In this document: piece after piece, positions 24,991 to 37,620 of the stretch
Numbering within the stretch: the stretch's first letter is position 1
How the letters are laid out: each line of letters begins with the position of its first letter
NCBI GenBank assembly: GCA_013398175.1
Contig: VZRZ01004237.1
Coordinates: 88,146 to 152,145, forward strand
DNA: 64,000 nt
Reading direction: 5' to 3'
Origin: Climacteris rufus
Lineage: Eukaryota > Chordata > Aves > Passeriformes > Climacteridae
The notes under the pieces: model-generated
What the model saw: only the letters and a program-made list of their open reading frames with translations
Database searches by the model: none
Told to the model about the DNA's origin: nothing
Program-made: the position numbers and the translations under genes

Positions 24991-26115
24991 CAAAGCTGGT
25001 GACAACTTCTGAGTGTGCATACATAGATCAAGGCTGTGCTGTGCTTTTAAAGAATTATTTTTTTAATCTGTCTGTATGTCAGTGGAGGATTTTTAATCAG
25101 AAAACTATCAACATCTGCAGATCCAGGCTTTCCTACATCATCTGGAATCAGACTGAACATCTGTCAGCCCAGCCAATTGTTTCACCATTTTCCTGCCAAG
25201 CTATCAGCTGCTGGGAAGAGGAAGGGGGTGTTAAGCCCCCATCTAAGCCCAAGGGCCCAGTTACCTTGTCAGTGTAAATCGGGATCCTCCTTTCAGTGCA
25301 GTGGGGTTAGAAATAAAATCATCATCAGAATGGACTGTGCTCTGCCCAGTGCCCACAGCCCAGGGGGAACTGGGTCACGCTACACTGTGCAGGCGGGGGA
25401 AAGGAGGATCCAGGGAACGTTGTCATTGAACTTCACCTTTATCCTCTGGCCACATGAATTGTGGTCCCTGAACACTTCAGCTCAAGCTGTGTTTAGCTCC
25501 TTTATCACTTTATCCCTTTTCCATCCTGTTTGTTCCTTTGGGCAGCTCTTTCACTGTGGTTAATTGACCTGGTTTCACTGATTTCTGTGAAGACTGGCCA
25601 AGCCTCCCAAGCTGGAGAAGTGGGTCACCGTCCATCATGTACACCGAGGCTTCCGTGGGAGGTTCCCTCAACTCTCTCTTAACAGAGGAGCCTTTTTGTT
25701 GACACAAGAAGCTGCATTTTCACCTCAATTTCACCAGACTTATGCTTGGCTTCCACAGGAGGAACACCCAGGAGGTGCTGTGAGGAAAAGGAGGTGACAA
25801 CATCTGTGCGAATCATGCGTTTGTTGGTTCAGATAAATTTAACGTGGGACTTACTCTGTTTGAGAAACTTCAGACAGAAAAAAACCCAACAGATTGTAAC
25901 TCCCCAACGAGGGGGCTATTGCCAAATGGATGGACTGCATCAAGCGTTACAAGAAACAAATGCATCCAAGAGGGAGAAGTAATCCTTCTGTTAGAAATCA
26001 CTGCAAACAAAACTGCAAATGTTGCCATCACTGTTGAAATTTGAACTGTGAGAGTGGAATTCTGTACCTCAGAAAACTGCATTTTGGCCCAAAGTAGCAG
26101 AAAGCGTTCTCTTAC

Positions 26116-26116
<1 letters not shown>

Positions 26117-26137
<21 letters not shown>
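26117..26137 (+). repeat. Poly(A) tract, 21 A
   Basis: An uninterrupted run of A followed by TTAAAAG. No retroposon body or target-site duplication is recognisable upstream, so it is called only as a homopolymer. Confidence 0.95.
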
Positions 26138-26146
<9 letters not shown>

Positions 26147-29100
26147 ACCACAGGATCTACCCTTCACCCCCGTAACCCCCTTTCTTTATAGATTCGGCTA
26201 CAGTTATGCTTAGGCTAGTATTTATTAAGCTAACTGTTCAGTTCTAAAAGAACACAGTCCAGAAAAACAGGAAAGTTACTTAGCTGGATGTGGACAATTT
26301 TATTCATGTCAATAGAAGTACTGAACTGTTTCAAGTTAAGCACCAGATTAAGTACTTAATCAGTTCAGAGCCAAAATTCATCCAATTTCTGTAAGGAAAA
26401 AGCCAATCCCATTTCAGTACAACTAAAGGAGCATGTTGTATCAGTTTCCCTTTTGAAATACAGCAATTGCAGTTTGTGAACACAGACACGTCCCAGGCTG
26501 AATCACGAAGATGCCTGGAAATGAACAATAGCATTCAGGTAGTGATATTTGCTGTAAAATGAAGGAACTTGACTTCACCCAAGTACTCCCATATCCTAGT
26601 GTAATGCTACTTCCTGGAGTACAGTTGTGTTTTTCTTAGTATAGTGTGAATGACTCAGACAAAAGGGTATTTTTCCTCTGTTCTCCCTGAGTGACCGATG
26701 TGCAGGAAGAGGAAAACGCTGTGTTTCACAAGGGAAGTTTTCCAGTATCTTACTGAACTTGTCAGACCTTTCTCCTCTGCTTTCCAGCTCTGCAATTCTT
26801 GTCCTGCAAGCTGGCAATGGCCTTGGTCAGACTGAAAAGAGATGGCGCAGTTGGAGCAGCAGATGCACAGAAGAGTGAACCAGGCTTGGACCACCTCCTG
26901 CCAGTGCCTTCACGACAGAAATCGCTTCAGAGTCAACGTGAGGCATTAGAGCAGTCACTGAAAGCCTTGCTCATGTGAATCAGGCTGAGAGCTGTGGGCA
27001 GGGGGGGTGGTCTCTTGCTAACCAGTGCACAAAGTTCTGTCAGCCTGGTCGCAGCTCTGAGGGGTTATGAGGCATCATCTCCTAAGGCATTTGTGGAATC
27101 CAGTCTTTATTAAGTGCTGACAGACATGGGCACCAAATTCCCTTTTAATATTGAACAAAGTGAAAGCAGTGAGATATTCAGATTCCCATGGTCTTGGGAG
27201 AATAAGGAATGTGTGCTTAGCTATAGGATGGTGCTCATCAAATTGTGACTGTCACAGAATTGTTCTAATTACACTAGCAATCCATATAAGATTAATACAT
27301 GAAAGCCTAAGCAGGGAGACATACACTTTGGGTTTTATCTTCAGCACAAGCCTCTAATCTTTCCTCAGGAAATTACCATGTATTTTATCAGTACTTTGGT
27401 GTTAATTTTTAAAACCTCAAGACTTTAACCAAAAGGAACTGGCCATTTACCATTTTTTCTTTTTTATAAGTGTAGTCGTTGTTCCCTCATTAACTATCTA
27501 GCATCCTGGCAGGTAATCGCTATGAGCTGAGCTTGGCAGAACCACTGGGTTGTAACCCTGAAGGAAAATGTCATTGCTCTCTGTATCGGATACATTTTGG
27601 TTAGCAGAGGTTTAAAAGCAGCAGTAACAGAACCTTAATAAGACATGTTTGGCAAGAAGATACAAAATAACTATTAATCTGGTTTACATCTGTTTCCTTT
27701 TTCATTCATTTTTCCTTCTCTAATTACATACTTAACATCAATCTGCCATCACAGTAACTTGGATTATGTTCCTTCTGGGTCTAGCCTCCACGTCACTGTC
27801 ACTGGATTTCATTACTGCTGCTTCACCAGTAAGTAATGAGTGTCTTTGTACTTACATACCCCGGCTCCTGCAGTCAAAGTGATTAGCAGCACATCTCTTT
27901 AAAACACCCCTGTCAGACAAAGGTATGAAGGATGACTAGGCTTGTTCTGTGTTGCCAGTGTTCACATGTATAGAGTCTGATAATCACACATAAAACTGTA
28001 AGATTTTGGAAGACTGGGGCAAAATCTGTGGAAAGCATTACACACTTCAGAAAAAAACCTATCTTTTGATTTAAGCACATATGCCCTGAAGTACCTCATA
28101 TGTAACAGCAGTTGTTGCATCACAGGTTCAGCAAAAAAAAAGGGAAAATAGTTATTTCTTCATCGGATGATAAACAGCTTTCGTGGTTTTTTTTTTAATT
28201 TTATTTTCTGGTACTGTGAGTCAAAAAGAAGCTAAATGTTTGTTCTCTTTGGAGAAATGTGAGACTTTGCTCCTGCCTGTCATGTTTCAGTGCTCAGGGG
28301 CAGAGGGCTGGCCGTGGGGTATGGGTTGGGGTAAGGCTGGCATTTTGCCCCACAGCAGTTGCCCACCCATGGCAGCCTAAAGGGCTCCCAGGGAGACCCT
28401 CCCAGCCACCCTGGCTGGCCAAGAGTGGCAGTGTTGTCCTCTACAGACAAGGATGGGTCTGAAAATTCGAATATGAAGTGCTTCCTAAAAAGGCTGGGCT
28501 GACACAACCATGGCCCTGTACTCAAGTGCTGTGTTTCTTTGCAGCTCTGTAGGTGCAAAATGTGTTGTTGTGTTAGAAGTGGGTAACTGCAACCTGATAA
28601 GAACAACTGTAATGGTCTGTGTGTTGATAGGAATTATCAATTGCAAAGAAATGGAGTAAAGAGCCAACAGTGCAAGCAGGAGCTGGCTGAACAGGTATGG
28701 GGGTTAGAGAGGAGGCTCAGTGGGAATCAGCAGTGTCGTGCAGCTCTTAATTAAAAAAAAAAAAAAGAAAAGCAAACATCATACTGTGATAGATCAGTGA
28801 AAATGCAGTCTATGAGCTATGAGCTTGTCCTACTATTCTGCTCACAATGAGTAAGGCCACAGTTGGGGTACCATACCCACGTTTAAGAACAGTTGTGGGT
28901 CAGCTTGAGAGAGCTGATGAACACAAATGACTCAGAAGTTACTAAGAAAAATTGAAGGAACTGCAATAGTCTGAAGAAATGACTGAATAGAGGTAATGAT
29001 AAATATGTAAATAACTGCAGTAAAGAGGAAAAGAAATTATTCTTAAGGTTGATTGTAAAAAAAAAAAATAGTGGTGGGCTTCTATGCTTGAATATATTGA

Positions 29101-32100
29101 TTTTTTAGACATTAGGGACCAAACACAGAAGATTTTTCTAGGAAATTTCCCCTAGACTATGAACATCAGGGTCTGACCTTTTGGAAACCACAATGACTAA
29201 AAGGCAATGTGGAGGAATTGAGTTTGCCTGCAAAGTGACTCTGAGACAGCACAGCAGACTCTCAGCTCACTGCCTCCTCTTCTTCTGTTCTCAGAATTTG
29301 TCCTTGAGCTAAAAGGTGAAATATTTGCTTTTAAGTAATGGTAACAGTCGTAGGGAGCTGGTGAGGAATGAAGCCAGAATGTGTCATTTCTGCTACCTCC
29401 TACCTCTCTTTTCACAGAGAGGAACATCTCTGCTCATCTGTCTGGTAACTCTGCTTCTTCCCCTGGTCCCACGTACCCAATGCACTCAGCCATGCATGTG
29501 GAGTGTACCCTGGTTTACTGCAGCACTTTTGGTAGCTTCACCTCTTCCCTCCAGGTTTGTTGTGTCAGGGTATCCATTCAAAGTTTTCCCTATTTGCTTT
29601 CAGAACATCAGGGTGGAGAATTCCAGATGAGTGCCACAAAATTGATCACACTTGGGACAGGCAGCAGTGCTTGGTGCCTTGCTGTTGTTGCCATAGGAGG
29701 CAAAAAGAGAGCAACCAGCATCTAGTGACAGGTAAAGTAACTCCCAGCAGCACCACCAAAGAGGGAAGATACTCCAAAGTTCAGTTCTCTACTTCCTCAT
29801 ACACTGATAAAAGCATGTTAGCACAACAACAGGTTTTATCCAGGCTTTCTAGGGAGAATAGGGGAGATAAGATCTTAAGGAGAAGGAAGGGAGACGTAGG
29901 TAATGCTTGAGAGTTGGCCTGTCTGGTTTCCAGCCTCCAATGCATGTTTCAGGTGAAAACATGTGACCTGCTTTTCAAAGTTACATCTCTGTCAGGGAGC
30001 TGAGGGATGGTCTCAGACTAATGGCATTTTTTGGTTTGTATGATTTCAGGAAAAGCAAGTTTAAGTGATGTTGAGAAGAAAAAAAATTAACAAATCTCCA
30101 TGGATTTTAAATAATCACCATTGGCCCTTCTGTGCTTGTGCTTTTTAAAAATGAAATTCAAGCCGGTTATCATAGGTTTATTCCACTGAAGAATATGGTT
30201 CAGTGTTTGGATGTGAAGACTGACAGACAGTTGGAAGAGTCCACATGCTTCAAGAAAGCATTGCTGATTTCTGACACACAGTAGCATGCAGAAGCCAAAT
30301 ATGTTTTTCTATTTTAACTACATGACCAGTACTCATGAACGGGAGCCTGGACTCCATCTCCGCTGACCCGAAAACGCCCTGGAGGTTTCTGATGAAATGA
30401 AGCATATCTTTTCAGATGATTTCTGGGAAGTGGGGAAACACAAAAACCAGTTGTTCTAGTTTTAAGTTTTTTGGGGAACAGTGTGATACATCATCAGAGC
30501 TCCCACATTATTGCAGGAGAATCTGGCAGTTTTCCACTTCAGTTCCTGTAACATATATGGGCTTTGGCAGTTGTATGCAGATACTCAGATCAGGATTTCA
30601 TACATGACAGCCTCACCCCCGAATAACTGGACTTGTATAAACCATATAAACAGTTGTTCTGGGTCTTGCTGATAGATCATCTTAACAGATGAATTATTGT
30701 AGTGAATGAAATGTATGTCTATGCCTTAGTCACATGAATTGCTCTAGTGCTGTAGACATACACAAATTGGCTTTTAATTGATAGCTTGATTATGGGTCTG
30801 GCCACAGCAATACCGAGCTCTGCCTCTGCCCAGATTTTGTTAGGCAGTAATGCCTCAAAGCCCAGCTTCAGACCTGAATGAAGGCCCTACTTCCAGCCTA
30901 TATGCAGAGGTCCTAAGGATCCTTTCCAGTGCTGTTGTTACATCCATGCTGAATGCCAGGGTGGGAGTGAAGTGTGGATCAGCTGCTCTCTGGAGGTCAC
31001 CACTGCTGCTGGGAGCCCAGCTGAAGGGCTGGGTGAGCATCCTGGATGTATCAGCAAACCAAAAATTCTCGCCAAAGGATAGGCTGGAAAAATGGTGGAC
31101 GAGGACAAGCATGAAAAGATAAACAATTCTGTGTGAAAGTGCACAGTGGAAACAGATTTGTCTTTCACCCCAAATATTAGGTGATTGCAAGGTAGGTAAA
31201 GTGGGTTTGATGTGGTTTCCTACAATTAGAATTCAAATTTTTTCCCCACTCTGGGTTTTCTATTGTCTTTCTCATTTTTTTTTCTCTCTCTCATGAACTG
31301 TCTTCATACCCATGTCTTACTATTTTTCACACTTCTTTTCCTTAAGGCTTTCATATGCAGATTTACAACCTCTTTCATTTCCCAGGTTACTGCTTACATA
31401 CACAGGGTGAAAATCAGCCTTTTCCTGCCAGGTTCTGTGGCCACCCTGCCTGCCACTCCTGAATGACTCCAGACTGCTATTCCCTGGAGGACTAAATTAG
31501 GTTGGGATTTATTAAACCCTTAGCCCCCTGTTTGAATGATATATGGCCTCAGGCAGTAGGCACTAAGGTGAATGCACACTGCTTCTTTGTAAAGGAACAG
31601 TAAACCACTACAGAGTGCACTGCCCCAGGCATTCCTAAACTATCTTGTCCTGTGTCAGCAAGATGCCTTAAAGAACTCTCTATAGAGCTTTCATTGCTCC
31701 ATTCTCCCTGTGCTCCCACCCTGTGCATTTCAATACAGTAAGGAAAGGATTTCATCCTTAATTGAAATTCCTTTCATCAGCGTAGATATAGCCTGAACAA
31801 AGATACTGACATGAAAAAGCAGTCAAGAACATATCTTTAAAATGTCAATTTGCTAGTGACAGGCATAAAATGCAGTCACTGCAAACCAAGACTCTAAACC
31901 CTTATTGTATATTATCACATAGCTGCCACTTCGCCCTCCCCCCGCTATCCCTCCCATAAGTTTTGATGTTTATACATCTTTGTTTTCCGTTCCACATTCT
32001 TCTCATACTGTATTCACAGCAAATCTGAGGATAGCTGAGTCTTGACTAAATCCCTGCAAACCTTAGAGAAAGCTGTTTTATACCCTGAAGAGTGTCATTT

Positions 32101-32436
32101 ATCTTAGACTCATACTTCTGAAGAAATTGGTCATTCAAGCTCCGTGAGTTTTCTATTTTTCCTTTTATTTATTCATTCTGGTAGTTGATACACTTTTTTT
32201 CCATATAGACCTGTAAGTTTAATGCTACATGAGTTTATGTGGCAGAAAATTGCTACAATCTTGCTCAGCTGCAAAAAGAGAAATAAGTAATCCAAGTTCT
32301 TTCCACTGGCACAATGTAGGGAAGGATACACCCAACAGAAAAAAACGTAAGTATGGGCCATCTACTGAAGACTACATTTAGCTTCCTTACCCTGGGTGAC
32401 GAATTTAGGTGTTATATCTTCAAGTTTTGACTATCC

Positions 32437-32594
32437 AGAGACCAGAGCCTGGAGCAAAGGAGGCTCAGGAGAGACCTTATTGTTCTCTACAACTACCCGA
32501 CAGGAGATGGTAGCCAGGTAGGGGTCGGCCTCTTCTTCCAAGTAACAAATGATAGGATGAGAGGAAATGGCTTCAAGTTGCACCAGGAGAGGGA
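32437..32594 (+). mobile_element. CR1 LINE fragment (3' region, truncated)
   Basis: The run GGAGGCTCAGGAGAGACCTT, then ATTGTTCTCTACAACTACC, GGTAGGGGTCGGCCTCTTCT, CAAGTAACAAATGATAGGAT and GAGAGGAAATGGCTTCAAGT matches the well-known 3' end of avian CR1 retrotransposons in sense orientation. It lacks the final part and the TTCTATGA-type tail, stopping at a TTTR microsatellite. There is no coding capacity. CR1 is the dominant interspersed repeat of bird genomes. Confidence 0.92.
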
Positions 32595-32603
32595 TGTATA
32601 TAC

Positions 32604-32629
32604 ATTTATTTATTTGTTTGTTTGTTTAT
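32604..32629 (+). repeat. TTTA/TTTG tetranucleotide microsatellite
   Basis: ATTTATTTATTTGTTTGTTTG-type repeats directly follow the point where the CR1 fragment stops. The array may have grown from slippage at that junction. Confidence 0.85.
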
Positions 32630-35600
32630 CACTAGCACCAGGGTGATCTCTGTCTCCAATAAGTTCTTGATGCCACCCTCTGTTGCCCATGTGTTTTTTT
32701 CAGACTCACCACTTCCCACTGCATTTGATTCTCTTTTGTTTGGGAGGGTCTTCTTCCATACCCAAAGCAAATTAATTTTTTTATTTCAAATCCTTCCTTC
32801 AAGCACACCTTTGCCCAGAAAGTGCAAAGAACTTGGCAGTGACAAGGCTGATAAGAACACAGCCGAGTATGCTCTTTAATAATGCTTCATTATTTGCCTT
32901 GCACCTGAGTTTGGTAGATTCCAGTGTGATCTCTTGGTCTTATGCTTCAGCTGGCAGAGACATTGCCTGTCAGTGCTGCTACTGCTTTACCATATTCTAG
33001 AACAGGCCTGGGGTACAGAGTTACTAACTTACATGAGCAGTAAGAAATAATACTTGCACTCTTCATGCACTGTTTGTCCAGGAAATGAGCAGAAATGCTT
33101 TGAGGAACTTCCTAGTCTGAGTGTGGTGTTTGTAAGCAGTCCTGCAGGCAGATGATAGTTGCAGGTGTGCAGGTATGAGACGTGGGCTGTTTATCCAGCT
33201 GGAACAGTCCCACAGTTGGCGAGCAGCAGCAGGAAGTCAGGCATGGTAAATGTTTAAGATACATAATCTTCACAGAGCTGCTGCCAGGTGTCTTCTCTGG
33301 CTTCAGTCTCACTGTCTTCTGGCCTATTCTTTTGTCTATCCAGTGTTCAGGAAAAGGAAGTGGGGTGCAAAGTGCTCTGCCCTTGCAACAGGCATGGTGA
33401 GGCCACAGGACATGCAAAGAATCGAGACATAACCAACCTCAGTGTGTTCTGTTTGTTGTATTTGCCTTTTTGGTAGCTGTTTAAAGATCTTCTCTGCTCA
33501 TCTGAGGCTTCTTTCTAGGTCCATTAACAATTACTTAAAGGCTGATAGTAAAAACTTCATAGGTAACATTTTCCTGTGGGATGCTTCCCTTCTCTAAGTG
33601 GGCTTGGCAATTTATTATTAAACGTTTTCATAGTCTTCCCTCACAGGTCATACATTAACATTTAGTGAAGAAGCAGGGTGCCTCACAGAGTCTTAGTGTC
33701 ATGTTAGCTACAAGACACAGCAGTAGGGACATCTTTATTTACATATAATAAAAAAGATCACTTCTGTGGTAACAGAACAAGCAGAAAAACTTGTTTTACT
33801 TGAGCATTTTCACAGTATTTGGTAAAGTGAAAACTATGCAGATGCCTGCTGGCTGCAAAATGTAAGGAAACGAGCAGAGGGAAGTATGGAATTGGGGTAA
33901 AGAGATTTGAAATGAGAGGGACTGCTGGCCTGAAGCAGTGGCATCTGGGCAACCACAGAGTAAAAATTCCAAATAGCCATTTTCAAGGAGCAATTTCAGA
34001 TGTTGAGCGTGAGAAATGTTGGCACACTCCTTATCCATTGTCTTTCTGTGCCCACCATAGCTGAGTACCTGGACATAATGATGTCGAAAGATTTGCACAT
34101 GCTGGAAACTTCCTTATCCCAGGGAAAGTGTGAAATCTTTAGCAAAAGAGGAATCTGAAGGAAGGAGAGAGAACTCTATGAGGAACCAAAGCTCTCTACG
34201 GCAGTGGAAGTAGCCAGCATGGTTGTTTGGTGGGCTACTGGAACTAGGACAGCTCTGAGACTTGTTTGAAATGTCAGGAGAACAAACCAAGCTCTGGGCA
34301 GTGCAGGGACAGTGTGTGTGTGACAGGCACGAAGCCAACTGTGCCCGACTTTCCACAGCCACCCCTCCAGCCCTCTGAGCTGCAACACAACCCCACAGGA
34401 CTACTGCACATCCTGGAAGGCTGGAGACGTGGCTGCCACTGCAGCAGCACACAGATGGATGGATAAAAATTCTCTGAATTTTCACTCTCAAGCATTTGGA
34501 CATTACAGATCCCTTGTGACAACTCAGGATATGGGATACACACTAAATGAGTGCTAATTCTAAGTTCTGTTTGCTTTATTTTCTTGAGCTACAAACTCAT
34601 GGACACTGTTTTCATCTTGCCATGATGGTATCAGTACTCAGGAACTCCCTGTTCTTAGTTCTCCATCCTTCTCATCTAGCACCATATCCATTTCAGTCAC
34701 TCCTTCTCGCTCCTTTCTGCATTTTGTTCTCCAAGTCTTTGTCAAATGTTGTCTTTCTTCAGGAGGCTCCCACTGGGCAGGAACTGGGGACTGAGATTAG
34801 TGTAAACCACAGAGAGTGTATCGTGAACAATGAAGAAATAACTCTAATAACTCTAATAACTAATGAGGTTGGCACAGCCCCATTCACTCAAGGAGCAGAT
34901 TCACAACACTTCCCCTTTGATCCGAAGAGGACACTTTAATCTGACTACTGCAAACATGACCTAAGGAAGGACCAGGGTGGAGCAGGGAAAATATTGTCCT
35001 TTTAATTCTCTGCTCTTTGGAGTAGCAATCTACTTATGATATAACAGCTTCTTCTGTCCAGCTCTGGGCGAGTCACACAGCCTCTGAAAGGGTTCTGAGA
35101 AATGTTCATTTCAGCTGGTGCTAATGCCCGAATTCCAGCTCTTATCTTGGTTTCAGCGTGGGTGCAGTGAGAGGGACACGTAGTGGCAGCACCAGACAAG
35201 CTCTTGGCAGATCACCTCAGCCAAATCACTTCTCAGCATTTCACTTCATATCCAGCATTTTCTCAGGGTTGTATCAGTCTTCCCACATATTGTCAATAGT
35301 GTCTCGTGTAACAGCTGAGGTGGAGCTTGAGGCCATTTGTGATCACCAAGGAATTTCGCAGGGTCCCTCACTTACCTATTCTGTATTTTCTTTATCCAGA
35401 TTTTCCTGTCACAGTCTGTGGAGTTCATAATTTCATCACCCGTACATGGGTGCGTTGGCTGTCTCTGCCACCCAAAGGAACCCAGCGTCAGTAGGTGGGA
35501 CACGTTTCACTACCCTGCCTTGTCTCTGGGCCCTGTCACCCTCCCAGTGGGACATGCCTGGGACACCTGTAATTAACTGGGCATTCTCTGTCCTCTAGAG

Positions 35601-36419
35601 GAACAGTCTGTCCATGCCAGAGGCCGCAAGTTCAAGCTGGTTAGAAATACACATTTCTCCCTTTCATTTTCTCCCTTAACAGTCAGCATAGACAATTATT
35701 TCTGGCTGATTTTAGCATTTTTAAATTTCCCATTGTTAGCAAAGCTAAAGACTGATTTGGATGGAGGCTGATCTCATTTTTGACATTCCAAAGACAAAGG
35801 AGTGTCACACATGACCAACTCTTTTGTGTACAGGTTTTGAACTGACTTTTCTTAGAGCTGGCAAATGTTACCCAACTAACACAAAAGGGAAGGGCATCTC
35901 AGGCTTGTAACTAATGAAGTGACCTCAGTTCTTGAGTTTTTGAAACTCTGTTCCTCATAGGTGTCAAGTCAGGCAATGACACACTTCAGGAGAGCAACAA
36001 GAAGGGGTGAACTCGCTAGCCATATCTCAAGTCGGGGCACTGGTTGGATGTTCAAGAATTGCAGGGTAAGTGCAGTTGCACAAGTGTCGTTTTCCTTATA
36101 TTTTCACTTGGGCTGTGTGACTGGCTTTTATTTTTTCAGCAAGCACAGTGCTGGTTAACCAAGGGGTGTAGCTATACCCTGTGTTACCAACAGAATGCTA
36201 CACATAAATGTGTCATCCTTTGTCTTTTGCGCTCTGCTCTCAGGGTCAAAGAATGCATTAGAGATGCAGTACCACTGATCCATGGGGTCTGCCATATGCT
36301 CCAAGCAATTTGCTAATTTATTCAATGAATTATTTGGGATACGGGTCATTACCCTGATTTTCTAAGGAAATGAGGCTTCTGCAATCGCACCATTTTAAGT
36401 TTTCTGTTGTATCTCTTGA
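32630..36419. other. Intergenic DNA upstream of ABHD17C
   Basis: I see no gene or clear repeat in this stretch. A 9-nt unit ATAACTCTA is repeated at 34838-34856. A weakly MIR-like segment at about 36345-36395 was not strong enough to call. Distal regulatory elements of ABHD17C may lie here but cannot be identified from the sequence alone. Confidence 0.65.
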
Positions 36420-36704
36420 AGGTGGCGGGAAGTTTCACCCAAATCTACAGATCCTCTCTAGACTTTGAGCCTGGGACGGAGCGCTGGGCACTGCGGAGGA
36501 GCAGCTCGGTTGGCATTCCTGCGCAACTTGGGCAATTCGAAGGGCGATGCTCAGGGCCACGGGGAGCCCCTCACCCGGCCCTGTTGCCCGCTCTGAGGGC
36601 TGGCAGCGCACCGGGTGTGACCGCTGGGGGCGACCCGGGCCGCGGCCCCTCAGAGCCCCCTCCGAGGGCGCGAAATGGCCCCCGCGCGCGCCCGCCCCTC
36701 GCCC

Positions 36705-37316
36705 NNNNNNNNNNNNNNNNNNNNNNNNNNNNNNNNNNNNNNNNNNNNNNNNNNNNNNNNNNNNNNNNNNNNNNNNNNNNNNNNNNNNNNNNNNNNNNNN
36801 NNNNNNNNNNNNNNNNNNNNNNNNNNNNNNNNNNNNNNNNNNNNNNNNNNNNNNNNNNNNNNNNNNNNNNNNNNNNNNNNNNNNNNNNNNNNNNNNNNNN
36901 NNNNNNNNNNNNNNNNNNNNNNNNNNNNNNNNNNNNNNNNNNNNNNNNNNNNNNNNNNNNNNNNNNNNNNNNNNNNNNNNNNNNNNNNNNNNNNNNNNNN
37001 NNNNNNNNNNNNNNNNNNNNNNNNNNNNNNNNNNNNNNNNNNNNNNNNNNNNNNNNNNNNNNNNNNNNNNNNNNNNNNNNNNNNNNNNNNNNNNNNNNNN
37101 NNNNNNNNNNNNNNNNNNNNNNNNNNNNNNNNNNNNNNNNNNNNNNNNNNNNNNNNNNNNNNNNNNNNNNNNNNNNNNNNNNNNNNNNNNNNNNNNNNNN
37201 NNNNNNNNNNNNNNNNNNNNNNNNNNNNNNNNNNNNNNNNNNNNNNNNNNNNNNNNNNNNNNNNNNNNNNNNNNNNNNNNNNNNNNNNNNNNNNNNNNNN
37301 NNNNNNNNNNNNNNNN
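36705..37316. other. Assembly gap, 612 N
   Basis: This is a run of unresolved bases flanked on the left by very GC-rich sequence (GCGCGCGCCCGCCCCTCGCCC) and lying just upstream of the ABHD17C coding start. GC-rich promoters are often missing from bird assemblies. Open frames crossing it are meaningless. Confidence 0.99.
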
Positions 37317-37620
37317 TCTAGGGTCGTGTTTTAGAGAGTTGCGTTTGCCGTAGCGTTAGTTGTGCGGGGTCTGAGGGCCGGTTGTAGCCCATCTGCATTT
37401 CGTGGGGTTGTGGTTTTGGTTTGTATAAGCAGTTTCCAGGCTTTGAAGAGCTGCACTGCTGTTGCCGAACTGTAGTTCCTCCAAGGTTGCCATTGTTTGC
37501 GTTCTGGGAGGGCAGCTGGTGGCCTCGCAGGAAGGCGGCAGGTCGCGCCGGAGGAGGGCTCTGGGTCGGTTCCGTGTGACTTCTTTCCAGGATAGGTTTA
37601 GCTTTTCTCCGGCGTCTCTG

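Larger units (their letters stand above)
20367..32436. other. Intergenic DNA, no gene seen
   Basis: This 12-kb stretch has only short chance open frames. The longest is about 183 codons on the minus strand at 20984-21535, without recognisable domains. It contains a CpG-dense spot at 24841-24990, a 21-A tract at 26117-26137 and a TTTTGGGGTTTTTT tract at about 21955-21967. I recognise no transposon family, tRNA or other structured RNA. Confidence 0.65.

Noticed and set aside
36345..36395. MIR-like segment (CATTACCCTGATTTTCTAAG then GAAATGAGGCTTCTGC)
   Set aside because: The resemblance to the reverse complement of the MIR core is limited to two short blocks, too little to call without a profile search.
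36407..37353. Three long open frames spanning the run of N
   Set aside because: They are long only because the unresolved bases contain no stops. The real flanking sequence is promoter-like GC-rich DNA.
37462..37620. In-frame N-terminal extension of ABHD17C upstream of 37621
   Set aside because: The frame is open from 37447 but has no ATG before 37621. The apparent start at 37462 is a TTG, and the encoded residues do not resemble the family. It is treated as 5' UTR.
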